Part shown: piece after piece, positions 44,567-53,898 of the stretch | How positions within the stretch are numbered: position 1 is the first letter of the stretch | Layout of the letters: the number at the start of each line of letters is the position of its first letter | Source: Pseudomonas graminis | GTDB taxonomy: Bacteria > Pseudomonadota > Gammaproteobacteria > Pseudomonadales > Pseudomonadaceae | Reading direction: 5' to 3' | Assembly (NCBI RefSeq): GCF_002093745.1 | Contig: NZ_MTSB01000018.1 | Coordinates: 1-64,000, forward strand | Length of the DNA stretch: 64,000 nucleotides | Made by a program: the position numbers and the translations under genes | Notes under the pieces: model-generated | What the model saw: the letters and a program-made list of their open reading frames with translations, nothing else | Databases searched by the model: none | What the model was told of the DNA's origin: nothing

Positions 44567-46339
44567 TCACGCCCGCAGCAGCAAGTCCATCCGCGTCGAG
44601 TCGATCACATGGATGCTCGCGCCCGCGATGTCTTTGGCGAAGTGTTTGGCTTGTGAGGCCAGGTCTGCCAGTTGGCTGGCGTCGACGTGGGCGCAGCTCT
44701 CTTCATGCAGGTGTACCACGCCAATCGACAGTGACAGCAGAGGAAACTCCTGACGCTGCCCTTGACGATTGAGGGCGACAAAGCAGCCCGCTTCCAGGTG
44801 TTCGGCGCGGTAGAAGCGACGGCATTGATTCTGAAAGTCGTCCAGCAGGCTTTTCAGCCGCCGTTCCCAGTCGTCAAACCCCAGCACCATCAGAAAATCG
44901 TCTCCGCCGATGTGCCCGACAAAATCGCGGCTCGGGTCAATGCGGTCGTTCAGGCACTGCGCCAGGCAGAGCAGCACTTCGTCGCCACGGGCATAGCCGT
45001 AAATGTCATTGAAGGGTTTGAAGCTGTCGATGTCGACGTAGCAGATCATCGATTCGCGGCCCTGTTGCAACAGGCGGGTCAGGCATTGCTGAATCGGGAC
45101 GTTTCCGGGCAGCAGGGTCAGCGGGTTGGCATAGCGGGCCTGCTGGATCTTCATCTCGGTAATCAGTTTCAACACGTCGATCACCCGGCCCAGCCCCAGG
45201 TAGGTGCCGTTGAGCGTAATGATGAAGTCTTCTTCAATGCGCTGCCTGGCACGGCTCGTCAGCAGCCGGCTGACTTGCTGCAACGACTGGCTGACTTCCA
45301 CCGCCAGGAAATCATCGCTCATCAGGCGGCTGATCGGCTTGCGGGCAAACAGTTCGGTGCCGAACGGCTTGAGCAGGGCCTCGGACAAGGAGTGCCGATG
45401 CACGATGCCACAAGGTCTGGCGTCGTCATCCAGCACTGCCAACGAATTGAGGTTGGCCTGCCTGCGGAATGCTTCAAGCACTTCAGCCGTGGGGGTGCCT
45501 TGGCTCACTGATGGTTGCGGGTTCAGCAGGGCCGAAAGATCTGCCGCCTCTTCGTTCAGGGGGGCGATGGCGGTCTCTGCCTTGGGCAGCATGGCGCGGG
45601 TATCGCGAGGCGGGCGCTCCTGGGGGCGGGCCAGCAGATAGCCTTGCACCAGATCCACGCCCATGTCCTTGAGTATCGCCAGCTCTTCCGGCAGTTCGAT
45701 CCCTTCGGCAATCACCGTCGCTCTGGAGGCTTTGGCCATTTGCAGCATGGAGCCGACAAACTCGCGTTTTACCGCATCCTGATGAATGCCGTCGATGAAA
45801 TGCCGATCGATCTTTACATAGTCAGGCCGCAGCTCCGACCACAGTCGCAAGCTGGAATAGCCGGCGCCGAGATCGTCCAGCGCAATGGAGAAGCCCATGT
45901 CGCGGTAATGGTGCAGCGCGTTGTACAGCAAATTGAAATCATCGGTCGGCATTTGCTCGGTCAGCTCGATGACAACGTCCTTGGGGGCGATCTGATAGCG
46001 GCGCAGCATTTCCAGGGTGCGACCAGGCGGGTGCGATGTTTCAAGCAGCGATTCAGGCGAGACGTTCAGGAACAGCTTGCCTGGCAATTTTTGCTGACTG
46101 AAGCGGCGGCATGCGCTGTCTCTACAACTCAGCTCCAGCTCGCTCAGACGGCCGGCCTGACGGGCAATGGCAAACAGGTTGAGCGGGGAGTGCAGCGGGC
46201 TGTTGGAAGGGCCTCGCGTGAGGGCCTCATAACCCAGGATTCGACGCTCGGACAGCGAAATGATGGGTTGGAACAAGCTGTGCAAATCACCACGAGCCAG
46301 AATGGAACTCAGTGCGCTCAACTGTTCGGTTACGGTCAT
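44567..46339 (-). CDS. EAL-CBS-GGDEF cyclic-di-GMP turnover protein
   Basis: 590 residues. EAL phosphodiesterase domain first (about 15-250): YEALTRGP, LNVSPESL, VIELTEQ, LDDLGAGYSS, VKIDRHFIDG and AEGIE are all present, so it is probably catalytically active. A CBS-pair follows (about 290-405). The C-terminal GGDEF domain has CYVDIDSFKPFNDIYGY and IGGDDFLMVLG; the motif is GGDDF rather than GGDEF, so cyclase activity is uncertain. Order EAL then GGDEF is the reverse of the usual arrangement. No membrane segment seen. Confidence 0.9.
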   Translation of the reverse strand: MTVTEQLSALSSILARGDLHSLFQPIISLSERRILGYEALTRGPSNSPLHSPLNLFAIARQAGRLSELELSCRDSACRRFSQQKLPGKLFLNVSPESLLETSHPPGRTLEMLRRYQIAPKDVVIELTEQMPTDDFNLLYNALHHYRDMGFSIALDDLGAGYSSLRLWSELRPDYVKIDRHFIDGIHQDAVKREFVGSMLQMAKASRATVIAEGIELPEELAILKDMGVDLVQGYLLARPQERPPRDTRAMLPKAETAIAPLNEEAADLSALLNPQPSVSQGTPTAEVLEAFRRQANLNSLAVLDDDARPCGIVHRHSLSEALLKPFGTELFARKPISRLMSDDFLAVEVSQSLQQVSRLLTSRARQRIEEDFIITLNGTYLGLGRVIDVLKLITEMKIQQARYANPLTLLPGNVPIQQCLTRLLQQGRESMICYVDIDSFKPFNDIYGYARGDEVLLCLAQCLNDRIDPSRDFVGHIGGDDFLMVLGFDDWERRLKSLLDDFQNQCRRFYRAEHLEAGCFVALNRQGQRQEFPLLSLSIGVVHLHEESCAHVDASQLADLASQAKHFAKDIAGASIHVIDSTRMDLLLRA

Positions 46340-46372
46340 GGTCGTCTCGAGGGGTCATAAAAGAGGGAGCAA

Positions 46373-46404
46373 TGAAAAGGGCTGAACGCTTGCACGTTCA
46401 GCCC
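46373..46404 (-). terminator. Terminator after prc
   Basis: 10-bp stem gggctgaacg/cgttcagccc with a 6-nt loop; on the minus strand followed by TTTTCATT. It lies 68 nt past the prc stop, before the EAL gene start. Confidence 0.75.
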
Positions 46405-46471
46405 CGTATTTCACGACAGCTTCATGACTGTTTGATGACGTTGAAACTAAATAGCCATCAACGAGTCGGTC

Positions 46472-48553
46472 TTACTTTTTCGCCACCGCAGCACTCAGTC
46501 CCAGATAGTCGATCAGGATGCGCCCGGTCTCGGCCAGGTAGGCGTCGTCCTCGGGTTTGGTCTTCTCGTCTTCGACGGGCAGTGCGTCTTCATCTTCCTT
46601 TTTCAGCTCTTTGAGCGGCTCTTCACCCTTGGCCTTGCGGCGTGTGTTTTCCAGTGCGAGCTGCTTGCTTTCGATGGAGGCGTGTTCAGCGCGACGGTCG
46701 GCTTCATTGAGGCTGACCGTCTTTTCGTTCATCAGCTTCTTGGCCAGTGCAAGGCGATCTTCAATGAACACAAACTCGGCGTCTTTGGCCGAGCGTGCTT
46801 CATGACGGGCCTGCAACTGGGCAAGGAACGGCTTGAACGGATCGATGGCGGGCTTGATCGCCGGTTTGATGCTGTCCCATGGCATGGCTTCGGGCAGCGC
46901 GCTCTCGCCGATTTCCTTGGTGTCGATCAGCGACGGATAAGTGATGTCCGGCACGACGCCCTGATGCTGCGTGCTCTGACCGGAGACGCGGTAGAACTTC
47001 GCCAAGGTCAGCTTCAGCTCGCCATGATTAAGCGGCTGAATGGTCTGCACGGTGCCTTTGCCGAAGGTCTGGCCACCGATGACCAGCGCGCGGTGATAGT
47101 CCTGCATGGCGCCGGCAAAAATCTCTGACGCCGAAGCGGACAGGCGGTTGACCAGCAGCGCCATCGGGCCTTTGTAGAAGGCACCTTTGGCTTCGTCTTC
47201 CAGCACGTCGACCTTGCCGTCTGCGTTACGCACCAGCACGGTCGGGCCTTTGTCGATAAACAGGCTGGTCAGCTCGGTGGCTTCCTGGAGCGAACCGCCG
47301 CCGTTGTTGCGAAGGTCCAGCACCACGCCGTCGACCTTCTCGGCCTGCAGTTCAGTGAGCAGTTTCTTCACGTCACGGGTCGTGCTCTTGTATTCCGGAT
47401 CGCCAGCACGGTAGGCCTTGAAGTCCAGATAAAACGCCGGAATGTCGATGACGCCAAGCTTGTAATCCTTGCCGTCCTGCTTGAGGTGCAGGATCGACTT
47501 CTTGGCCGCCTGTTCTTCAAGTTTCACCGCTTCACGGGTGATGGAGACGATCTTGCTGGTCTGGTCGTTCGGTGCGTTGCTGGCCGGGATGATCTCCAGA
47601 CGCACCACGGAGCCTTTCGGACCGCGGATCAGCTTGACCACTTCGTCCAGACGCCAGCCGATCACGTCGACCATTTCCTTGTCGCCCTGCGCCACGGCAA
47701 CGATCTTGTCAGCGGGCGCGACCTGCTTGGTCTTGGCCGCCGGACCGGCCGGCACCAGGCGCACGATCTTCACGTTGTCGTTATCGCTCTGCAACACGGC
47801 GCCGATGCCTTCCAGCGACAGGCTCATGTTGATGTCGAAGTTTTCCGCGCTGTCAGGCGACAGGTAGTTGGTGTGCGGATCGTAAGACATGGCAAAGGTG
47901 TTGATGTAAGCCTGGAAGATATCTTCGGCGCGGGTCTGGTTCAGACGAGCCTGCTGATTCTTGTAGCGCTTGGTCAGGGTTTCCTGAATCTTCGCCGGGT
48001 CTTTGCCGGCGATCTTCAGGCGCAGGACTTCGTCCTTGATACGCTTGCGCCACAGTTCATCCAGCTCGGCGGTATCTTTAGGCCACGCGGCGTCCTTGCG
48101 GTCCACCAGCAGGGTTTCCTTGGTCGTGAAGTCGAGCTTGTCGACGCCTTTGCCCAGTTCTGCCAGGGCGAAGTCCAGACGCGCCTTGATGCGGTCCAGA
48201 TAACGCTTGTAGATCGTGAAGCCAGGGTTCAGGTCGCCGCTTTTCAGGAAGTCATCGAACTGGAACTGCCACTTGTCGAACTCGGCAATGTCGCTGGCCA
48301 TGAAATAGCTGCGCGAGGGGTCCAGTTGCTTGATGTAGCTCTGATAAATAATCGCTGAACGCTTGTCGTCCAGGGGCGGCTTGCTGTAGTGATGTCGCTT
48401 GAGCAGCTCAACCACGTTGAGACTGGCAATCACTTCGTCGCGGTCAGGCTGAAGATTATCCCAGCTATTGGCGGCAAATGTGCTGGCTGACATCGGCAAA
48501 ACGCTAAGGCCGACAAACAGTGCGAGGGCAGTGCTGGGAAATAGTTGCTTCAT
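46472..48553 (-). CDS. prc: Carboxy-terminal processing (tail-specific) protease
   Basis: Periplasmic serine protease (Prc/Tsp, called AlgO in P. aeruginosa) that degrades envelope proteins and can process the MucA-type anti-sigma factor. 693 residues from the ATG at 48553, with a signal peptide (LFPSTALALFVGLSVLPMSASTFA). PDZ domain near 235-330 with GIGAVLQSDNDNVKIVRLVP; catalytic Ser in RLSASASEIFAGAMQDY, Lys in GKGTVQTIQPL. A DUF3340 C-terminal region rich in Glu/Lys follows. An in-frame ATG at 48586 is an alternative start; ribosome binding sites are weak for both. Confidence 0.95.
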   Translation of the reverse strand: MKQLFPSTALALFVGLSVLPMSASTFAANSWDNLQPDRDEVIASLNVVELLKRHHYSKPPLDDKRSAIIYQSYIKQLDPSRSYFMASDIAEFDKWQFQFDDFLKSGDLNPGFTIYKRYLDRIKARLDFALAELGKGVDKLDFTTKETLLVDRKDAAWPKDTAELDELWRKRIKDEVLRLKIAGKDPAKIQETLTKRYKNQQARLNQTRAEDIFQAYINTFAMSYDPHTNYLSPDSAENFDINMSLSLEGIGAVLQSDNDNVKIVRLVPAGPAAKTKQVAPADKIVAVAQGDKEMVDVIGWRLDEVVKLIRGPKGSVVRLEIIPASNAPNDQTSKIVSITREAVKLEEQAAKKSILHLKQDGKDYKLGVIDIPAFYLDFKAYRAGDPEYKSTTRDVKKLLTELQAEKVDGVVLDLRNNGGGSLQEATELTSLFIDKGPTVLVRNADGKVDVLEDEAKGAFYKGPMALLVNRLSASASEIFAGAMQDYHRALVIGGQTFGKGTVQTIQPLNHGELKLTLAKFYRVSGQSTQHQGVVPDITYPSLIDTKEIGESALPEAMPWDSIKPAIKPAIDPFKPFLAQLQARHEARSAKDAEFVFIEDRLALAKKLMNEKTVSLNEADRRAEHASIESKQLALENTRRKAKGEEPLKELKKEDEDALPVEDEKTKPEDDAYLAETGRILIDYLGLSAAVAKK

Positions 48554-48690
48554 GCTGATTCGACGCGAGGACAATTGATAACGCATATTAGGCCGTCTGT
48601 GAGGTCGCCGGTTCCCTTGGACCCGGCCGCATAATGCAAAAGCCCGGGCAAACAGCCGCGGGCTCAGTCTGGACTCACTATGGAGGCACT

Positions 48691-49653
48691 GTGAAGGCAT
48701 TGCAAGGCGTTGAAGGTCATGTGGAATGGGTCGAGGAGTCAAGTCCGGCCCTCGATGTGGGACAAGTACGTATCAAAGTGGCGGCGGCAGGTTTGAATCG
48801 CGCCGATTTGTTACAGCGCGCCGGGAAATATCCGCCGCCGCCAGGCGTGACCGAAACACTGGGTCTGGAGTGCTCGGGTGTGATCGCCGAAGTCGGTGCG
48901 GGAACGTCCTGGCAGGTTGGAGACCGCGTCTGCGCGCTGTTGGCAGGCGGGGCAATGGCCGAAGAAGTGGTGGTCGATGCGCGGCATGTGTTGCCGGTGC
49001 CTGAAGGGTTGTCGCTGCACGAGGCTGCGGCCATTCCGGAGGTGTACGCCACCGCCTGGCTGAACCTGTTTCAACTGGCCGGTTTGCAGCCCGGTGAAAA
49101 AGTGTTGTTGCACGCGGGCGCAAGTGGGGTTGGTTCAGCCGGTATTCAGCTTTGCAAGGCGTTCGGCAATCCGGTCTGGGTCAGTGTCGGTTCGACCGAG
49201 CGTCTGGCTTATTGTGTCGAACTGGGTGCGCAGGGCGGGGTTGTGCGCAGCGAGAGTCTGGAAGGCCTGAACGACTTTGCACCGTTCAACGTCATTCTCG
49301 ATCCGGTCGGCGCCAGCTACGCCGAACTCAATGTCAAACTCTTGGCCCTGGACGGCCGCTGGGTGTTGATCGGCGTCATGAGCGGGCGCGAGGCGCAGGT
49401 GGACCTTGCGCATGTGCTGGGCAAGCGCATCCAGTTGATGGGTTCGACGTTGCGCAGTCGTGACGAAACGTTCAAGGCCGATCTGATCCGCGATCTGGGG
49501 CAGCACGTCTGGCCGCTGTTCACCGAAGGCCGCCTCAAGCCGCAACTGGCAAAATCCTTTGCGATCAAGGATGCCGAAGCGGCGTTCGAAGAGCTGGCGA
49601 CCAATAACGTGTCCGGCAAGATCGTGCTGGTGATTGACGAAAGTCTGGTGTAA
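48691..49653 (+). CDS. NAD(P)H quinone oxidoreductase (PIG3 family zinc-type reductase)
   Basis: 320-residue MDR-fold enzyme from a GTG at 48691, chosen because TGGAGGCACT lies directly upstream; the frame stays open to 48634. N-terminal GroES-like part with GLNRADLLQRAGKYPPPPG, the nucleotide-binding ASGVGSAGIQLCKAFG (a variant of AxxGVGxxA), and the catalytic-domain strand ILDPVGASYAELNVKL. No zinc ligands, so an NADPH:quinone type reductase. Divergent from prc. Confidence 0.9.
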   Translation: MKALQGVEGHVEWVEESSPALDVGQVRIKVAAAGLNRADLLQRAGKYPPPPGVTETLGLECSGVIAEVGAGTSWQVGDRVCALLAGGAMAEEVVVDARHVLPVPEGLSLHEAAAIPEVYATAWLNLFQLAGLQPGEKVLLHAGASGVGSAGIQLCKAFGNPVWVSVGSTERLAYCVELGAQGGVVRSESLEGLNDFAPFNVILDPVGASYAELNVKLLALDGRWVLIGVMSGREAQVDLAHVLGKRIQLMGSTLRSRDETFKADLIRDLGQHVWPLFTEGRLKPQLAKSFAIKDAEAAFEELATNNVSGKIVLVIDESLV

Positions 49654-49675
49654 CGGGGCGGTGCTGCTGCCGGGT

Positions 49676-50329
49676 TCAGTTCCAGTGATGCACCGGCCAG
49701 CCCGCTTGCTGCGCATGCTCCAGTAGCACGGCGTCGGGGTTGACCACGTGAGGGTGGTCAACCTTGAGCAGCAGAGGCAGGTCATTGCGCGAGTCGGAGT
49801 AAAAGCTTGCGCCCTCAAGGTTTTCCCCTTCGGCATCCAGCCACTCCATCAGGCGCGTGATCTTGCCTTCCCGGTAGGTCAGCACGCCGACCGTGGCACC
49901 GCTGTACACGCCATGCTGCACGTCCAGCTCGATACCCAACACCTCATCAATGCCCAGGCGTTCGGCAATCGGTTTGACCAGATGCACCCCTGACGCCGAG
50001 ATCACCAGAATCCGGTCCCCCCTGGCGCGATGCTGGGCGATGCATTGACAGGCGTCGCTGTAGATGATCGGCTCGATCACATCCTCGACCCACGGCCCGA
50101 CCAGATGATCGATTTCTTCAGGCGTGCGGCCAGCCATAGGTTCCAGACTGAATGCCATGAAATCTTCCATCGCCAGTTCGCCCGCGCTGTAGGCGGCCAT
50201 CAGCTCGTCGTTGCGCTGCATGAAGGACGTCGGGTCGACCCAGCCCAGGCGACCCATCTGTTCGCTCCAGAGCGTGGCGCAGTCGCCACCGATCAGGGTT
50301 TCGTCGAGGTCAAAAATGGCCAGGGGCAT
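49676..50329 (-). CDS. HAD-IB family hydrolase (SerB-like phosphatase)
   Basis: 217 residues: motif I AIFDLDETLIGGD (nucleophile Asp and general acid Asp), motif II ILVISASG, motif III with Lys in REGKITRLMEW and motif IV SFYSDSRNDLPLL. An HAD-IB phosphatase, possibly acting on phosphoserine or a related phosphoester; the substrate is not determinable. Convergent with the quinone reductase and transcribed in the same direction as the ABC operon but after its terminator region. Confidence 0.9.
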   Translation of the reverse strand: MPLAIFDLDETLIGGDCATLWSEQMGRLGWVDPTSFMQRNDELMAAYSAGELAMEDFMAFSLEPMAGRTPEEIDHLVGPWVEDVIEPIIYSDACQCIAQHRARGDRILVISASGVHLVKPIAERLGIDEVLGIELDVQHGVYSGATVGVLTYREGKITRLMEWLDAEGENLEGASFYSDSRNDLPLLLKVDHPHVVNPDAVLLEHAQQAGWPVHHWN

Positions 50330-50399
50330 GTGCTTCTCCTAAATATTGATCAAATCGGCCGTCGGCTTCTGGCTTCGAACGGCACGTTAAAGCCCGGCA

Positions 50400-51389
50400 T
50401 CACTCCAGTGCGCACAACGCTGACGGCTCGATGTTCAGCGTCACGCGTCGGCCATCCGGGTGCAGATCATCGGCGCTGCGGTTCAGGACGTCGACCACCA
50501 GGTCTACACCGCGAGCCTGTATGCGGTAACGGATGACGTTGCCGAGCAGACTGTGACTGCGGACTTCGCCTTCCAGTTCGCCCGTCAGGCTCAATTGGAT
50601 CGATTCGGGGCGAATGGCCACGCGGCTGGCGATCGGACGTTGCATCAGGCGCGTGGCGTCGTCGGCGTCCAGCAAGTTGTAATTGCCGATGAAGCCGGCG
50701 GCAAACACGTCTACTGGCGCGGTGTAGAGGGTTTCTGCATCGCCACTCTGCACGATCCGGCCCTGATTCATCAGGAAAATACGGTCTGACAGGGTCAGCG
50801 CTTCTTCCTGATCGTGGGTCACGAAAATAGTGGTCAGGCTCAGTTCTCGCTGGATGGCGCGGATTTGCTCGCGCAAGTGTTTGCGTATCCGCGCATCCAG
50901 CGCTGACAGCGGCTCATCGAGCAGCAGCAGGCGCGGGCGGGTGACCAGCGAGCGGGCGAGGGCCACCCGTTGACACTGGCCACCGGACAGTTGATGCGGA
51001 TAGCGCTTGGCGAAGTCGTGCAGTTCGACCATCCGTAGAATCTCGGCGACACGCTTTTCGCTATCGTCCGCACCGACTTTCTGCATGCGCAGGCCAAAGG
51101 CGACGTTCTGTTCCACCGTCATGTTGGGAAACAACGCATAGCTCTGGAACACCATGCCGATGTTGCGCTTTTGAGGCGTGAGCGGTACCAGGTCGCTGCC
51201 GTCCAGCAGGATACGGCCGCTGTTGACCGGGGTCAGCCCGGCGATGCAGCGCAGCAGGGTGGATTTGCCGCAACCGGACGGACCGAGCAGGGTGACGAAC
51301 TCGCCTTTCTGGATGCTGCAATTGATATCGCTGAACACCGACGTGCTGGCGTAGCTTTTTTGCAGGTTTTCAATGCTGACAAAACTCAT
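50400..51389 (-). CDS. ABC transporter ATP-binding protein (PotA-like)
   Basis: 329 residues. Walker A GPSGCGKSTLLRC, Q-loop VFQSYALFPNMT, signature LSGGQCQRVALARSLV, Walker B LLLLDEPLSALD, H-loop FVTHDQEEAL; the last 90 residues form a TOBE domain (ESIQLSLTGELEGEV), typical of spermidine/2-aminoethylphosphonate-type importers. Last gene of the operon that also holds two permeases, a phosphoesterase and the binding protein. Energises import. Confidence 0.93.
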   Translation of the reverse strand: MSFVSIENLQKSYASTSVFSDINCSIQKGEFVTLLGPSGCGKSTLLRCIAGLTPVNSGRILLDGSDLVPLTPQKRNIGMVFQSYALFPNMTVEQNVAFGLRMQKVGADDSEKRVAEILRMVELHDFAKRYPHQLSGGQCQRVALARSLVTRPRLLLLDEPLSALDARIRKHLREQIRAIQRELSLTTIFVTHDQEEALTLSDRIFLMNQGRIVQSGDAETLYTAPVDVFAAGFIGNYNLLDADDATRLMQRPIASRVAIRPESIQLSLTGELEGEVRSHSLLGNVIRYRIQARGVDLVVDVLNRSADDLHPDGRRVTLNIEPSALCALE

Positions 51390-51390
51390 T

Positions 51391-52188
51391 TCAGTCTTTG
51401 TCCTTGTTCAGTCGATTGGCGGCCCAGGTCAGCACCAGCACGAAGAAGAAATAGGAAATCACCAGCGCGCTGTTGAAATGACCGCTGCTGTTACGCATGT
51501 TGTTCAGGTAGACCTGCAGGGTTTCGTAACGGGTGCCGACCAGCAGGTTGGCGAACACGAACTCGCCGAACAGAAAGGAGAACGACAGCAGCAGGGCAAT
51601 CATCAGGCCCTTGCGCAGGTTGGGCAGCACGACCATGAATGCCGCTTGCCAGGTGCTGGCCCCGAGCAGTTGCGCAGCATCCATCAGGTCGGTCAGGTTG
51701 ATCGCCTGAAGGTTGTTGGTGATTGCGCGGTACATGAAGGGCAGGGCGACCGTGAAATAGCAGCCGATCAGAATCCACGGCGTACCGACCATCGCCATCG
51801 GGCCTGAGCCATAGAGCTGCAGCAGGCCCACCGATGACACCACAGGCGGCACGGCAAAAGGCATCAGGATCAGGATGTTCATCAACCCGTCCAGACGCGG
51901 AAAGTAGTAATGCACCACGAACAGCAACGGCAGGATCAGCACCACCGACAGAATCAGCGCGCCGAAGCAGACCAACAGCGATTGGCCGAACGCCATCAGA
52001 AAGCGCGGGTCACTCCACAGCGCCACGTACCACTTGAACGTCAGGCCACTGGGCAGAATGGTTGCCGACCAACTGGTCGCGATCGAGTACAGAAAGGTGC
52101 CGGCCAGCGGCAGCAGCAGGATCAGAAACAGCAGGTAGACCACGGCCTTGTGGTAGAAGCCTGCAGGCCCTCGTTCAGCGCGTGACAT
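51391..52188 (-). CDS. ABC transporter permease (second)
   Basis: 265 residues with six hydrophobic segments and the EAA loop DAAQLLGASTWQAAFMVVLPNLR that contacts the ATPase. Member of the BinPdep permease family. One nucleotide separates its stop from the ATPase start, and it overlaps the start of the preceding permease by 14 nt, so translation is coupled through the operon. Confidence 0.92.
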   Translation of the reverse strand: MSRAERGPAGFYHKAVVYLLFLILLLPLAGTFLYSIATSWSATILPSGLTFKWYVALWSDPRFLMAFGQSLLVCFGALILSVVLILPLLFVVHYYFPRLDGLMNILILMPFAVPPVVSSVGLLQLYGSGPMAMVGTPWILIGCYFTVALPFMYRAITNNLQAINLTDLMDAAQLLGASTWQAAFMVVLPNLRKGLMIALLLSFSFLFGEFVFANLLVGTRYETLQVYLNNMRNSSGHFNSALVISYFFFVLVLTWAANRLNKDKD

Positions 52189-53017
52189 GGTAGCTCCTTT
52201 TCAACAGCCACTGATGGATCACGGTGACCAGCGTCATGAGGCCGACCAGAATCATCGCCAGCGCGCTGGCCATGTTCGGGTCCAGCGTTATATCGCCTGC
52301 CACCATTGCGGCAATGCGGATCGGCAGTACGTTGAAGTTGCCGGTGGTCAGGGCGTAGACCGTGGCGTAGGCGCCCAGCGCATTGGCCAGCAGAATCACG
52401 AAGGTGCCGAGCAGTGCAGGTGTCAGGACCGGCAAGCCGATGTAGCGCCAGAACTGGTAGCTGCTTGCGCCCAGCAGCGCCGCTGACTCGTTCCAGTCCT
52501 CGCGCACGGCATCGAATGCGGGGTACAGCAACAGCACGCCGAGCGGAATCTGGAAGTAGGTGTAGAGAATGATCAGCCCGGCTTTGGAATACAGGTTGAA
52601 GTCATCGATGATGCCGGCCTGTTTGAGGATCAGCGTCAGCGCGCCGTTGAAGCCCAACAGGATGATGAAGGCGAACGCCAGCGGGACACCGGCAAAGTTG
52701 CTGGTCATGTTGGCGAACGAGTTGACGAAATCCCTCAGTCGCGAATCCACCTTGCGCAGCGAATAGGAGCCGAGGACGGAAATGATGATGCCGAACAGGC
52801 TCGACCAGAAGCTGATCTCCAGGCTGTACTGGATGGCCTGGCGATAGAACTTAGAGCTGAACGCCCTGACGAAATTGTCCCAACCCCAGCCCGCGTCGCT
52901 TTGCAGGCTGTTGATCGCTACCCAGAGCAGCGGCGCGATCTGAAAGACGATGAAGAACAGCGCAAAAGGCACCAGGCACAAGAGCGCCAGCCATTTGCCT
53001 CGGGAAAATCGGGTCAA
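52175..53017 (-). CDS. ABC transporter permease (first)
   Basis: 280 residues, six membrane segments, EAA motif ESAALLGASSYQFWRYIGLPVL near residue 165. Pairs with the downstream permease to form the channel. Start overlaps the phosphoesterase stop by 4 nt, stop overlaps the next permease by 14 nt. Confidence 0.92.
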   Translation of the reverse strand: MTRFSRGKWLALLCLVPFALFFIVFQIAPLLWVAINSLQSDAGWGWDNFVRAFSSKFYRQAIQYSLEISFWSSLFGIIISVLGSYSLRKVDSRLRDFVNSFANMTSNFAGVPLAFAFIILLGFNGALTLILKQAGIIDDFNLYSKAGLIILYTYFQIPLGVLLLYPAFDAVREDWNESAALLGASSYQFWRYIGLPVLTPALLGTFVILLANALGAYATVYALTTGNFNVLPIRIAAMVAGDITLDPNMASALAMILVGLMTLVTVIHQWLLKRSYHVTR

Positions 53018-53853
53018 TTGAGAATCTCCCGGCAGACCGGCTTGTCATGGGGGACGCCGAGCAGCTCGCAGATCGTGCCGCACAGGTCGGTCTGGCGCGG
53101 CGCTGCATCGGCATTCAGGCTGAACGCGTCACCCAGCACGAACAGCGGCACCTCGCGTTCTTCCGTTAGCAGGCCGTTGTGCGAGCGGTCATTGTTCATG
53201 CCGTGGTCGGCGGTCACCAGCACCTGATAACCCGCGTCCAGCCAGCGTTGCAGGTAATCCGCCAGAATGATGTCGGCACTTCGGGCGCTGTTGCGGTATT
53301 GCGGTGTGTCGAGACCGTGCTTGTGCCCGGCGTCGTCGATATTCATGGGGTGTATCAGCAGAAAGTCCGGCGCGTGCTTCAGGCGCAGGCTCTCGGCGTC
53401 GGCAAACAGGTGCGAGTCCGGGTAGTGATCGGCCCAGTAGAACAGCCCGTGCTGAATCGGCAGTTCGGGGGCGTCGGTATAACGGTCTCGTGCTGCGTCG
53501 AATGGCGTACGGTTGTACAGCTCGCTGACCCAATGATAAGCCGCCGCTGCCGTACTCAACCCTGCGTCACGGGCATAGTGAAAGATGCTGCGTTCACGGG
53601 ACAGGCGCGAGACATTGTTATGCACGATGCCGCTGTCGATGGGCGCGACTCCGGTCAGGATGCATTCGTACAGCGGTCGGGAGAGGGCGGGCAGCTCGCA
53701 CTCCAGTTTGTAGAGCGCTGCACGACCGGCCGTGTGCCAGGCCTGAAGATGGCCCATCGCGTGGCGGGCCACGTCGTAGTTGAGGCCATCGAGCACGATC
53801 AGGATGACGTTGCGTTTCATGGGCGACTCGCTCTGGCAAAACGGGCGAGACAT
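53014..53853 (-). CDS. Alkaline phosphatase superfamily (nucleotide pyrophosphatase/phosphodiesterase-like) hydrolase
   Basis: 279 residues. VILIVLDGLNYDVARHAMGH supplies the metal Asp, LSRPLYECILTGVAP the nucleophile position (Thr/Ser loop), HPMNIDDAGHKHGLDTP and TADHGMNNDRSH the remaining metal His/Asp. No signal peptide, so it acts in the cytoplasm on an imported phosphoester or phosphonate. Sits between binding-protein and permease genes. Confidence 0.9.
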   Translation of the reverse strand: MSRPFCQSESPMKRNVILIVLDGLNYDVARHAMGHLQAWHTAGRAALYKLECELPALSRPLYECILTGVAPIDSGIVHNNVSRLSRERSIFHYARDAGLSTAAAAYHWVSELYNRTPFDAARDRYTDAPELPIQHGLFYWADHYPDSHLFADAESLRLKHAPDFLLIHPMNIDDAGHKHGLDTPQYRNSARSADIILADYLQRWLDAGYQVLVTADHGMNNDRSHNGLLTEEREVPLFVLGDAFSLNADAAPRQTDLCGTICELLGVPHDKPVCREILN

Positions 53854-53898
53854 GCTCGCCCGGTGGACACGACTTCATCCTTGAGTCGCAGCGGAGGA

